A DNA stretch of 46,274 bases from Anaerolineales bacterium. GTDB taxonomy: Bacteria > Chloroflexota > Anaerolineae > Anaerolineales > Villigracilaceae. The stretch is taken from positions 1-46,274 of the forward strand of contig JAGNWT010000026.1 of assembly GCA_017985935.1 (NCBI GenBank). Reading direction: 5' to 3'. Shown in pieces: positions 38,815-46,274 of this stretch. Below the pieces are notes generated by a model, which saw nothing but the letters and a program-made list of their open reading frames with translations, did no database searches and was not told the DNA's origin. Each line of letters begins with the position of its first letter. Within the stretch, counting starts at the first letter, position 1. The translations under genes were made by a program, and so were the position numbers.

Positions 38815-39833
38815 TCGCGCACTGCCAGTAATGGGAATTTAAAGACCGATCCTTTACCCTCCACCGATTGAACATCCAGCAGGGAGCCGTGAGCTTCCAC
38901 GATCTGCCGAACAAGGGATAGCCCAAGCCCGGTCCCCCCGTAATGACGGGTGGATGATCCATCGAGCTGATGGAAAGGCTCAAATATTTCGCTCAAACGA
39001 TTGGGAGGGATGCCGATGCCTGTGTCGGTGACTGTGACAAGGACGAGGTTGCGCCCGTCTTCGCGGAGGGATACGGTCACGCTCCCGCCCGACTGGGTGA
39101 ACTTGACACCATTATCAATAAGCTGATTCAACACCCAGCCGATCTTCTCGGGATCAGCCTGCACCGAAGGGATGTTCTCGGGGGCGAAACAGATGACCTT
39201 CACACCGCGCTCTTCTGCTTTGGTGGAGGCCGACTTCACCGCAAGCGAAGCGATGCGCCGAATATCCACTTCATTGAGTTTCATGCTCATCTCGCCGCGT
39301 GATGCAAGCGAGAACATGATGAGGTCTTCGATCATGCTTTCAAGTTTGTTCGTGGAGCGCTGGCTGACCTGCAGGGCGTGCCTTTGTTCTTCTGAAACAT
39401 CGCCCAGCGAACCCGTGACCAGCAGTTCCAGATAACCTTTGATGTGAGTCAGCGGAGTGCGTAACTCATGCGAGATGTTGGCAATAAAGTTCGCCTTCAT
39501 CTGGCTGAGCTCAGAAAGCCGCTCGAGGGCTTCATTCAATTCCGAGGTACGTTCCTTGACACGCTGCTCCAGATTTCGATTCGCTGCCTGCAAGGCGGAG
39601 CGCAGTTGAATGATCTGCTCGGTCACAACCTCATCGAGGGAAACACGGTCAAGCATATTCAAGTCCATTAGTGCCTGACCCAGCAAACAATGCTTCCCTG
39701 CGGCGAGTTTTTCCTGTTGATAGGCCAGGGCGTTATGCAAATCCTCTTCGGTGATAAGTCCTTTTTGAACAATATATTCCCCGAGGCGGGGGATGAGCAT
39801 TTCAGGCGTAAGTTTTGGGAGACTCTTGGTCAT
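38811..39833 (-). CDS. sensor histidine kinase with MshEN-like N-terminal domain
   Basis: A 340-residue soluble kinase. Residues about 14-75 (RLGEYIVQKGLITEEDLHNALAYQQEK, then LLGQALMDLNMLDRVSLDEVVTEQI) match the T2SSE_N/MshEN domain found at the N-terminus of type II secretion and type IV pilus ATPases, where it can bind cyclic di-GMP. A coiled coil (LRSALQAANRNLEQRVKERTSEL) leads to the H-box NFIANISHELRTPLTHIKGYLE (about 120), then N-box LNQLIDNGVKFTQSG, G1 VTDTGIGIPPNRLSEIFEPF and G2 GTGLGLSLVRQIV. GGAGG precedes ATG 39833. It is coupled to the GAF kinase and followed by the OmpR-type regulator and CpaE. Confidence 0.9.
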   Translation of the reverse strand: MTKSLPKLTPEMLIPRLGEYIVQKGLITEEDLHNALAYQQEKLAAGKHCLLGQALMDLNMLDRVSLDEVVTEQIIQLRSALQAANRNLEQRVKERTSELNEALERLSELSQMKANFIANISHELRTPLTHIKGYLELLVTGSLGDVSEEQRHALQVSQRSTNKLESMIEDLIMFSLASRGEMSMKLNEVDIRRIASLAVKSASTKAEERGVKVICFAPENIPSVQADPEKIGWVLNQLIDNGVKFTQSGGSVTVSLREDGRNLVLVTVTDTGIGIPPNRLSEIFEPFHQLDGSSTRHYGGTGLGLSLVRQIVEAHGSLLDVQSVEGKGSVFKFPLLAVRE

Positions 39834-39851
39834 GGATTTCCTCCGATCGGG

Positions 39852-41444
39852 TTAGTCGATCACCCAATCTCCATTAATCATGACGCCTGCGGGACTCATT
39901 GTCAATAGCTCATCAGGGTCGATGGTGAAGATATCTTTTTCAAGCGCGATCAAATCGGCGTGACAGCCATCTGCCAGTTTGCCAAGTCGCTGCTCGGCAT
40001 TGGCGGCGTAGGCGGCACCCACCGTGTAGGCGGAGACTGCCTCAGCGATGGATAATTTCTGTTCGGGGTACCAGCCTTTGGCGGAGGGCGATCCGTCTGC
40101 CCGACGGCGGGTGACCGCGGCGTGCAATCCCAAAAACGGATTCGGGGATTCAACGGGCGCGTCCGATCCAAATGCGAGATGAGCGCCGTGATCGAGTTGA
40201 GTCCGCCAGGCGTATGCCAGCGCAGAGCGCTCGCCCCACAATCGATCAGCGGCGAGCATGTCAGACGGCGCGTGGATTGGCTGCATGGACGCGATCACGT
40301 TGAGCCGGGCGAGGCGCGCCGCATCATCAGGATGAAGCACCTGCACATGCTCAATTCGGTGACGCAAATGCGGCAGATTTTTTTCGGTTTCATACTTGCG
40401 GAGTTGTTCGTACGCTTCGAGGACTTCGTGATTGGCGCGGTCGCCGATGGCGTGGACGGTCATGCTCAAGCCAACGTCTGCGGCGCGGCGGCAATGCTCA
40501 AAGAGTTCTTCGCCGTCCATGTTGAGGATGCCGCGATTCTGACTGGCTTCATCGCCCGCATACGGTTGGAACATGGCGGCAGTGCGCGGACCGAGCGCGC
40601 CATCCATAAAACCTTTGACAGAACCGATCCACAACCAATCATTGCCGAAACCGGTGCGAAGTCCGAGTTTGTTGGCGTGGTCGAGGTCATCGAGCGGAAG
40701 GTTCTTGTTGACCCGTAGTTTTAGTTTTCCCTGCTGGTTCAAGCGCTGTAAAGCCATGAAACAGGTTCGGCGGTCAAAGTCATGCACGCCGGTCAAGCCC
40801 ATTTTCCAAAAGATGGGTTGCGCTGACTCAATGGCAGTTGCAACTGTCTCCACCGATGGTTCGGGGACAACACTGGCAACAAGGGTCATCGCGGTTTCAA
40901 GCAGAATGCCTGTGGCGCGGCCTGACGCATCACGGTTGATCACTCCATCCTTTGGGTCGGGAGTATTGCTGGTAATGCCAGCAATTTTCAGCGCGGACGT
41001 GTTTGCCCACGCGGCATGCAAAGATTTGATGGTGAGATAAACGGGATTGTTCGGCGCAAGCGCATCCAACTCGGCGGCGGTCGGAAGTTCGCGGGTGTCT
41101 GTCCATTCGTTGTGATTCCAGCCGTGACCAAGAATCCACTCGCCGGGTCTGGCTTGCTTTGCACGTTCCGCCACACGGCGCAGACATTCCGCTTTGGTCG
41201 TGGTCTCGCAATCGATGTTCTTGAGCGCCAGCGCGTAATACTGCAAATGCAGGTGGGCATCTGTCAACCCTGGCAGAATGGTCATGCCTTGCATGTCGCG
41301 CCTTTGCACCTTGCCATGCGCGATGGACTCAAGTTCGTCCTTCTCCCCCACCGCGATGACGCGCCGATTACCGATCAACAGGGCAGATGCCCGCGGGTGG
41401 GATTCATCGAGCGTGTGAATGTTTGCGTTATGGAGGAGTTTCAT
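39852..41444 (-). CDS. YtcJ-like amidohydrolase
   Basis: A 530-residue metal-dependent hydrolase of the amidohydrolase superfamily (amidohydro_3/YtcJ type). The N-terminal beta-sandwich holds LLIGNRRVIAVGEKDELESI, followed by the metal motif GLTDAHLHLQYYAL with the H-x-H pair (about 63-65). Later family marks are GWNHNEW, TGVHDFDR, the VHAIGDRANHEVLEAYE segment (about 313) and the active-site Asp in LAFGSDAPVESPNPF (about 432). The C-terminus GKLADGCHADLIALEKDIFTI is typical. No signal peptide is present. The substrate of this family is mostly unknown. It lies 12 bp after parB on the same strand. Confidence 0.9.
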   Translation of the reverse strand: MKLLHNANIHTLDESHPRASALLIGNRRVIAVGEKDELESIAHGKVQRRDMQGMTILPGLTDAHLHLQYYALALKNIDCETTTKAECLRRVAERAKQARPGEWILGHGWNHNEWTDTRELPTAAELDALAPNNPVYLTIKSLHAAWANTSALKIAGITSNTPDPKDGVINRDASGRATGILLETAMTLVASVVPEPSVETVATAIESAQPIFWKMGLTGVHDFDRRTCFMALQRLNQQGKLKLRVNKNLPLDDLDHANKLGLRTGFGNDWLWIGSVKGFMDGALGPRTAAMFQPYAGDEASQNRGILNMDGEELFEHCRRAADVGLSMTVHAIGDRANHEVLEAYEQLRKYETEKNLPHLRHRIEHVQVLHPDDAARLARLNVIASMQPIHAPSDMLAADRLWGERSALAYAWRTQLDHGAHLAFGSDAPVESPNPFLGLHAAVTRRRADGSPSAKGWYPEQKLSIAEAVSAYTVGAAYAANAEQRLGKLADGCHADLIALEKDIFTIDPDELLTMSPAGVMINGDWVID

Positions 41445-41456
41445 ATGGTTTTCAGA

Positions 41457-42323
41457 TCAGATCATTTTTTCCAACAGCGCGTCAAGTTCTTCATCTGAAT
41501 AGTAATAGATGGTGACCGTGCCGCCTTTTTTGCCGTGCTTCAAAGCGACCTTCGTACCGAGGCTGCGCTGGAGCCGCTTTTCAACATCGCTCACGTCCGC
41601 ATTTTTGACCTGCTTCTTCACTTTGACAGGTTTCTGCCCCGAAAGTTTTCGCACGTACTCCTCGGTCTGGCGCACATTGAACGACAGATTGATCACCGTC
41701 TGCAAAGCGGATGTCTGCGCCTTTTGCGTGGTCAACATCAACAACGCGCGCGCATGACCTTCGGTGATCTGCCCATCGACAAGCGCCTGTTTGACTGCGT
41801 CTGCAAGCCCGAGCAGGCGCAGGGTATTGGTCACAGCCACGCGGCTCTTGCCCACCCGCTTGGCAACCGCTTCGTGAGAGAGACCGAATTCCTCCACCAA
41901 CTGGCGATAGGCTTCGGCTTCTTCCATTGAGTTCAAGTCAGCGCGCTGGACATTCTCGATCAACGCGATCTCCAACAGTTCCTGATTGTTCGCCTTGCGC
42001 GTGATGACCGGCACGGTGCGCAGCCCCGCCTTCTGCGAAGCCTGCCAGCGGCGCTCTCCTGCGATGAGAATGAAAGTCCCATCGGGTTTGGGCATGACGA
42101 TCAAAGGCTGGATCACGCCGTGCTCACGGATGGATGCCGCCAATTCCTCAAGCTCTTCCTGCTTGAAGTGGATGCGCGGCTGATGCGGATTCGGCTTGAT
42201 CGCATCCACCGCGACCTGCTGCACGCCGCCGCCCGCGTTCGTCCCTGTATTTGCGGGTGCATTCTTCCCGCCTGTCGGGATGAGAGATTCCAGTCCTTTA
42301 CCGAGTCCAGTTCGTTGAGCCAT
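41457..42323 (-). CDS. parB: chromosome-partitioning protein ParB
   Basis: A 288-residue parS-binding CTPase. The N-terminal LGKGLESLIP leader is typical of Spo0J/ParB and contacts ParA. The catalytic domain has box I IKPNPHQPRI and box II VIAGERRWQASQKAGLRTVPVI, here GERRWQA (about 93). The central HTH includes LSHEAVAKRVGKSRVAVTNTLRLLGL (about 153-178) and GQITEGHARALL. The C-terminal part is the dimerisation domain, preceded by a lysine-rich linker. It follows parA by 77 bases. I did not find a parS-like palindrome (TGTTTCACGTGAAACA) in the window by eye. Confidence 0.95.
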   Translation of the reverse strand: MAQRTGLGKGLESLIPTGGKNAPANTGTNAGGGVQQVAVDAIKPNPHQPRIHFKQEELEELAASIREHGVIQPLIVMPKPDGTFILIAGERRWQASQKAGLRTVPVITRKANNQELLEIALIENVQRADLNSMEEAEAYRQLVEEFGLSHEAVAKRVGKSRVAVTNTLRLLGLADAVKQALVDGQITEGHARALLMLTTQKAQTSALQTVINLSFNVRQTEEYVRKLSGQKPVKVKKQVKNADVSDVEKRLQRSLGTKVALKHGKKGGTVTIYYYSDEELDALLEKMI

Positions 42324-42400
42324 TTTCGATTCCTTCTCTAATACTTTTCCACGCAGTTGCAGGGGAAACTTTAAAATTATTCCTGCGTCTGCCTTAAACT

Positions 42401-43168
42401 CTATTTATCGCCCTTCAACAATTCCTTCGCCAAAGCCTCGTACGCCACCGCGCCAACGGATGTGGGCGCGTACGCCGAGATGGGAAGTCCATACGAAGGC
42501 GCCTCCGCCAGACGGATGCTGCGCGGAATGACGCTCTTGAAAACCTGGTTGGGAAAATGCTTGTTCACTTCTGCCACCACATCGGCAGCGAGATTCGTGC
42601 GGCTGTCGAACATCGTGAGCACCACGCCGCGCACGGTCAACTCGGGGAAGAGCAGCGAACGGACCCGTTCAATGGTCTGCGTCAATTGTCCCAGGCCTTC
42701 GAGCGCGAGATACTCGCACTGCACAGGGACAATGACCCCATCCATTGCCGCCATCAAACCGTTCACGGTCAGCAATCCCAGCGAAGGCGGACAATCAATA
42801 AGAATGTAATCGAACTTCTCCGCGAGCGGCGCAAGCGCTTTTCGCAAACGCACTTCACGCGCCAGTTCATCCACAAGTTCCACTTCCGCGCCCGCCAGCG
42901 AAGGCGAAGACGGAAGTAGGGATAGCTTCAATCTTTCATTCAGCAGCACATAGGATGCAATGTTCACGTCGTCGAGCAGGGCTTCATAGGTCCCGCCCTG
43001 CACGTTAAGCTTATCCACCCCCAAACAGGAAGTGGCATTTGCCTGCGGGTCCAGGTCCACAACGAGCACGCGCTGTCCCAAATGGGCAAGGTACGCGGCA
43101 AGGTTGATGGTGGTCGTGGTCTTGCCCACGCCGCCTTTTTGATTCACAAGCGTATAAATACGCGTCAC
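42401..43168 (-). CDS. parA: chromosome-partitioning ATPase ParA (Soj)
   Basis: A 255-residue ATPase that moves ParB-bound origins along the nucleoid. The deviant Walker A KGGVGKTTTTINLAA (about 11-25), Walker A' VLVVDLDPQANATSCLG and Walker B DYILIDCPPSLG are all present. The start is GTG 43168, seven bases after GGAGG; its GTGA overlaps the stop codon of the upstream PfkB-type kinase, so the two are translationally coupled. A longer frame with an upstream ATG gives an unlikely N-terminus. Confidence 0.95.
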   Translation of the reverse strand: MTRIYTLVNQKGGVGKTTTTINLAAYLAHLGQRVLVVDLDPQANATSCLGVDKLNVQGGTYEALLDDVNIASYVLLNERLKLSLLPSSPSLAGAEVELVDELAREVRLRKALAPLAEKFDYILIDCPPSLGLLTVNGLMAAMDGVIVPVQCEYLALEGLGQLTQTIERVRSLLFPELTVRGVVLTMFDSRTNLAADVVAEVNKHFPNQVFKSVIPRSIRLAEAPSYGLPISAYAPTSVGAVAYEALAKELLKGDK

Positions 43169-44016
43169 GATAATACCTCCATCAAACATTCATCGACTTC
43201 CTTTGAAGTCGGAATTCCATTCAAGCCAGCACGGGTCACCGAGCGCGCCGCAAGCTGGGTCGCAAAACGCGCCGCCTCCCACGGGTCCCGTGTATGAAAC
43301 AACCGCACAAAGAACGCCGCCGCAAAAATATCGCCCGCGCCCGTCGCGTCCACTTCGATCATGGGCGTTGGACGAAAACGCCGCCGGTCGCCATTCCAAT
43401 GCAAGACAGCGCCCAACTCCCCTTCCGTCATGCATAGGATGCGGGTCTGGTGCGCCATCTCTTCGACAAGTTCGAGATCGCGGTCCACATCTTCCACGCT
43501 CATCACAACCGCTCCCGCCCGACCGAGGACTTGATCCTTGTTTTCCCAGGCAGTTGCCCTCACCTGTCCATTCTCATCCCAGGCGCGCATCCATCCCTGC
43601 GGAGTGACTCCCAACAGCGAGCCTGACATTTTTTCAACGAACGAAGAGTCCAACTCCTGTGCAATGGGCGCAAGGTGGATGATCGGCGCGCTGCGCCAAA
43701 CCTGCGGGATGTGCTCTGCCAACAGCGGCGCGGCTTGATGATGCAGAACCTGCCTGCGTCCGTTGTCTGTTTTTATATTTTCAAAGGTGGTGCTGTGCTC
43801 CGAAGGGACGTTCACAATATGAATGCCCCCCAATGCCTGAAGCGGAGCGTCCTTCCCCGATGATGTGACGATGCCCACACGCAACCCCAATGCTCTCGCA
43901 GTCAACGCGGAGTAGGCAACCGTGCCGCCGAGTTGAATACCCTTCGGCGTGATATCTTCAGCCACATGACCGACAATGAGATAATCCACGGGTTGTAGCG
44001 AAACAAGCTCAAGCAT
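43165..44016 (-). CDS. PfkB/ribokinase-family carbohydrate kinase
   Basis: A 283-residue cytoplasmic kinase. The N-terminal PVDYLIVGHVAEDI and the ITPKGIQLGGTVAYSALTARALG segment (sugar-binding Gly-Gly), and the C-terminal signature VDATGAGDIFAAAFFVRL (about 210-227) with the catalytic Asp, place it in the PfkB family. The phosphate acceptor could be a sugar or nucleoside. The start ATG 44016 is only six bases after a perfect TATAAT on the minus strand, with no Shine-Dalgarno sequence, so the mRNA should be leaderless. It heads a kinase-parA-parB operon. Confidence 0.88.
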   Translation of the reverse strand: MLELVSLQPVDYLIVGHVAEDITPKGIQLGGTVAYSALTARALGLRVGIVTSSGKDAPLQALGGIHIVNVPSEHSTTFENIKTDNGRRQVLHHQAAPLLAEHIPQVWRSAPIIHLAPIAQELDSSFVEKMSGSLLGVTPQGWMRAWDENGQVRATAWENKDQVLGRAGAVVMSVEDVDRDLELVEEMAHQTRILCMTEGELGAVLHWNGDRRRFRPTPMIEVDATGAGDIFAAAFFVRLFHTRDPWEAARFATQLAARSVTRAGLNGIPTSKEVDECLMEVLS

Positions 44017-44022
44017 GGATGA

Positions 44023-44028
44023 ATTATA
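44023..44028 (-). promoter_or_regulatory. -10 box of the kinase-parA-parB operon
   Basis: A perfect TATAAT on the minus strand, six bases before ATG 44016. The expected transcription start coincides with the start codon. No good -35 is visible at 16-18 bp. Confidence 0.55.
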
Positions 44029-44059
44029 CCGTAGGGGTAAAAAGATAAGGATGAAGGAT

Positions 44060-44084
44060 GAAAAAGACCGCCTCACGGCGGTCT
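44060..44084 (-). terminator. intrinsic terminator after jag
   Basis: AGACCGCC (44065-44072) pairs perfectly with GGCGGTCT (44077-44084) around a TCAC loop. On the minus strand the stem is followed by TTTTT (44064-44060). It lies 17 bases after the jag stop codon and separates it from the kinase-parA-parB operon. Confidence 0.9.
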
Positions 44085-44100
44085 AATTTTTGATCTGGGT

Positions 44101-44985
44101 TTATTCCTTCGGCAGGATGACCACTTTGCGGTGCGGCTCTTCGCCCACACTTTCAGTGGTGACCGCGGGATGCCCGCGCAACTCAATGTGGATCGCGCGG
44201 CGTTCGCTGGCGGTCATGGGTTCGAGCGTGGCTTTGCGTCCGCTCTTGATGACCTGATCCACCATGCGCAGGGCGATCTGCTTGACCTGCTTCTCACGGC
44301 GTTCACGATAGCCTTCCACATCCACCACCAACTGCACCCACTGCTGGGTCTGCTTGCCGACGATCAGCGAAGCGACATACTGCAGGGCATTCAAGGTTTC
44401 GGCCTGACGTCCAATGAGGGCGCTCAAGTTGTCGCCGCGCACATCCACCTGAATACTGCGGCGGTCGTCTGTGCTCGATTCATCGTAATGCGCGGAGACT
44501 TGCGCCTGCATGCCGAGGTGATGGATCAACTTGGAAACCACCGCTTCGGATGTATCGAGCACGGGGTCGGCATCACTGGATACTCTTTCGATCTTCTTAA
44601 TAGGTGCAACAGGCTGTGATGGTTGCTGTTGCGCCTGCGCCGGTTTCTTTTCGGTCTGGCGCTGCCTGGGCTGAGGCTTGGATTCCGGTTTTGGCGCACG
44701 AGGTTCTTTTGCTTTGGGCGCTGATTCTGCTTTTTTCGCAGGAGCAGGCTTCGGCTTGGGCGCGACGCGGGGCGCAGCAACCGCAGGCTCAACTTCTCCG
44801 GCCGGCGGGTTGACGGTCAGGCGCACGCGCACCTGTCTCCCGCCGAGTCCGAATAATCCCTTGCTGCCCGAATCCAATACTTCGACTGAAACGGCATCGG
44901 CCGTGAGTCCCAATTGAGCCAGTCCCTGGAGCAGGGCTTCTTCAACTGTCGGGGCAATGATCTCAAGCGTGGTTCTATCGCTCAT
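44101..44985 (-). CDS. jag: RNA-binding protein Jag/KhpB
   Basis: A 294-residue RNA-binding protein. The Jag_N domain (1-55) includes TVEEALLQGLAQLGLTADAVSVEVLDSGSKGLFGLGGRQ. A low-complexity Pro/Lys/Ala/Gln linker spans about 65-130. A KH-like domain follows with IGRQAETLNALQYVASLIV (about 190-208), and a C-terminal R3H domain with MTASERRAIHIEL (R-x3-H, about 258-270). Its partner in other bacteria is KhpA. GGGAGG precedes ATG 44985. The yidC-jag gene pair, 9 bp apart, is the conserved arrangement. Reduced conservation around the KH GxxG (IGRQ) is a minor oddity. Confidence 0.93.
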   Translation of the reverse strand: MSDRTTLEIIAPTVEEALLQGLAQLGLTADAVSVEVLDSGSKGLFGLGGRQVRVRLTVNPPAGEVEPAVAAPRVAPKPKPAPAKKAESAPKAKEPRAPKPESKPQPRQRQTEKKPAQAQQQPSQPVAPIKKIERVSSDADPVLDTSEAVVSKLIHHLGMQAQVSAHYDESSTDDRRSIQVDVRGDNLSALIGRQAETLNALQYVASLIVGKQTQQWVQLVVDVEGYRERREKQVKQIALRMVDQVIKSGRKATLEPMTASERRAIHIELRGHPAVTTESVGEEPHRKVVILPKE

Positions 44986-44994
44986 GGTGCCTCC

Positions 44995-45789
44995 CTATTT
45001 TTTAGACGGCTTGTTATTGGTGTTCTTGTTTCCACCGGGCAGCAAATTTCTCCAATTGGCTCGCCCAGTGGCGGCGTATTGGGCGATGCCCAGCAGGTTG
45101 CTTGTAATGAAATAGACCGAGATGCCCGAGGCGAAGTTCAGGGCGAACCAGCCAAGCAGGAGGGGCATGTAAATGCTCATCATGTTCGACATCTGCGCGC
45201 TCTGGTCGTTGGGGTTGGAGGATGTGGGCATGGTCAACTTGGACTGGATGTAAGTTGTGATCGCAACAATGACCGCAAGGGTCGGCAGGGCAAAGCCGAG
45301 GATCTGGATCGATTCAGGGCGGCCGAGATCCATCCACAAGAATTTGCTGTTGAGGGGGATGATGCCTTCCACGTTCTGGAAGGGGTAGATGGTGCGCGCA
45401 AGTTTGAGCATGTCGAAAGGGGTGATGGAAAGCGCGCGGGTAATGCTTTGATACAGACCGATGATGATCGGGAACTGGATCAGGGTGGGCAAACAAGAGG
45501 CAAAGGGATTGATACCTTTTTCCTTGTAAATACGCATTTGTTCCTGCGCGAGTCTTTCGCGGTCTTTGGCGTATTTCTTTTGGATCTCCTGCCATTCCTT
45601 GTCGTTGTTCAGTTCCTGCATGGCTTGAGCGCCTTTAACCTGCGAAGCGTTCAAAGGCCAGGTGATGACCTTGATGAGAATGGTAAAAAGTATGATCGCC
45701 AGACCAAACATGTGCGGGCTATGACCAAGAATGTCATAGATCCACAATAAAAGATTGGTCATGGGGTTGATGATAATGGTATCCCACAT
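44995..45789 (-). CDS. yidC: membrane protein insertase YidC/Oxa1
   Basis: A 264-residue insertase of the short, Gram-positive-like type without the large periplasmic domain. Membrane segments are near 25-48 (MFGLAIILFTILIKVITWPLN), 95-115 (FASCLPTLIQFPIIIGLYQSI), 155-175 (LGFALPTLAVIVAITTY) and 195-235. The charged residue of the hydrophilic groove is probably Lys in ILIKVITWP, where most YidCs have Arg. The coiled-coil loop KEWQEIQKKYAKDRERLAQEQMRIYKEKG between the first two helices is conserved. The C-terminus is Lys- and Asn-rich. AAGGA precedes ATG 45789. Confidence 0.95.
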   Translation of the reverse strand: MWDTIIINPMTNLLLWIYDILGHSPHMFGLAIILFTILIKVITWPLNASQVKGAQAMQELNNDKEWQEIQKKYAKDRERLAQEQMRIYKEKGINPFASCLPTLIQFPIIIGLYQSITRALSITPFDMLKLARTIYPFQNVEGIIPLNSKFLWMDLGRPESIQILGFALPTLAVIVAITTYIQSKLTMPTSSNPNDQSAQMSNMMSIYMPLLLGWFALNFASGISVYFITSNLLGIAQYAATGRANWRNLLPGGNKNTNNKPSKK

Positions 45790-45801
45790 GGGTTTGTTTC
45801 C

Positions 45802-46274
45802 TTATTTTTCCGGTGTGAACGACCAGGCCTGCTTGCCATCCGCATCATACGCGGCAAGGACAATATCGGCTTGATACGGCGCAGCGAGGATCAACTCGCC
45901 TGAAAGAACGGGCGTAGTGTAGAGCTTTCCGCCAACTTCCTTCGACCAGACGGTGCTCCCCTCTCGATCCAATGCGATGAGGGCTCCCGCTTCGGTCGCA
46001 ACGTAGATCTGGTCACCCGCTACAAGCAGACTCGCCACCACCGGTCCGCCCGGCTGGACTTCCCAATTCTGGCTGCCGCTCGCGAGATCCAGCGAATAGA
46101 CCGTTCCATTAAGATCGGCGTAGTACAGGGTCTCGCCGTCAATGACAGGAGAACCCCAGATCCAATTGCCGGCTGTGGAAAGAACTTCCTGACTGCCATT
46201 CGGTTTTACAAGCTCAATCTTGGAAGCAAAAGAGCCTGCGATCACGCCATCACCATTCACAACGGGGCTGCTGG
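45802..46274 (-). CDS. PQQ-like beta-propeller protein (N-terminus outside the window)
   Basis: The open frame runs off the right end of the window: the codons before the GTG at 46260 still read SSPVV, as part of a repeat. The visible 157 residues contain at least three PQQ-like propeller blades (GSPVIDGETLYYADLNGTVYSLDLASGSQNWEV, ASLLVAGDQIYVATEAGALIALDREGSTVWSKEV, TTPVLSGELILAA). This fold is typical of BamB-like outer proteins. Its place directly before yidC suggests a role at the membrane, but this is only context. It is 12 bp from yidC and probably co-transcribed. Confidence 0.85.
   Translation of the reverse strand, partial: SSPVVNGDGVIAGSFASKIELVKPNGSQEVLSTAGNWIWGSPVIDGETLYYADLNGTVYSLDLASGSQNWEVQPGGPVVASLLVAGDQIYVATEAGALIALDREGSTVWSKEVGGKLYTTPVLSGELILAAPYQADIVLAAYDADGKQAWSFTPEK

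Noticed and set aside
41457..44016. parS site near parAB
   Set aside because: I found no good match to TGTTTCACGTGAAACA by eye; a computed search of the full genome would decide.

Overview
The window is ordinary, dense bacterial DNA of moderate to high GC content. It holds 42 protein genes (the last one cut by the right edge) and no RNA gene, CRISPR array or intact mobile element that I could find. The gene content suggests a member of Chloroflexota, probably class Anaerolineae: Tad-type secretion ATPases, a periplasmic beta-propeller sensor kinase, many low-complexity 'TEAP'-type lipoprotein linkers, PQQ-like repeat protein next to yidC, and type II NADH dehydrogenase plus heme A synthase for aerobic respiration. 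This assignment is an inference from gene content, not from a marker sequence.

Layout. 72-1322 (+) is a type II NADH dehydrogenase behind two CRP/FNR-like boxes. 1388-8272 (-) is a run of metabolic and membrane genes: a DUF6504-like protein, an SDR-fold protein lacking its catalytic residues, a DUF3592 protein, a YbaK deacylase, a GH13 alpha-amylase of archaeal type, a papain-like peptidase candidate, an MFS transporter, a UPF0114 protein and a metallo-beta-lactamase-fold hydrolase. 8424-16673 (+) holds an unusual regulator (pseudo-receiver, Roadblock-like domain, duplicated peptide motif and a domesticated IS200-type transposase domain), then polA, a large TPR protein and heme A synthase.

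16751-24668 (-) is a family-5 peptide/sugar ABC transporter operon: a substrate-binding lipoprotein that appears circularly permuted, two permeases, two ATPases with a DinB-fold gene between them, and a small membrane protein. Divergently, 25044-29479 (+) encodes a 14-repeat propeller sensor kinase and its NarL-type response regulator, which are good candidates to control the transporter. A perfect palindromic terminator separates them from the leftward block.

29547-46274 (-) contains a DsbA-like protein, an alpha/beta hydrolase with a V4R-domain protein and a GNAT acetyltransferase, a double-HTH regulator, Tad ATPases CpaF and CpaE with two histidine kinases and an OmpR-type regulator, an amidohydrolase, and then parB, parA, a PfkB-family kinase, jag (khpB), yidC and a PQQ-repeat protein. 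The parAB/jag/yidC grouping is typical of the neighbourhood of the replication origin. Several genes have a -10 box so close to the start codon that their mRNAs should have almost no leader.
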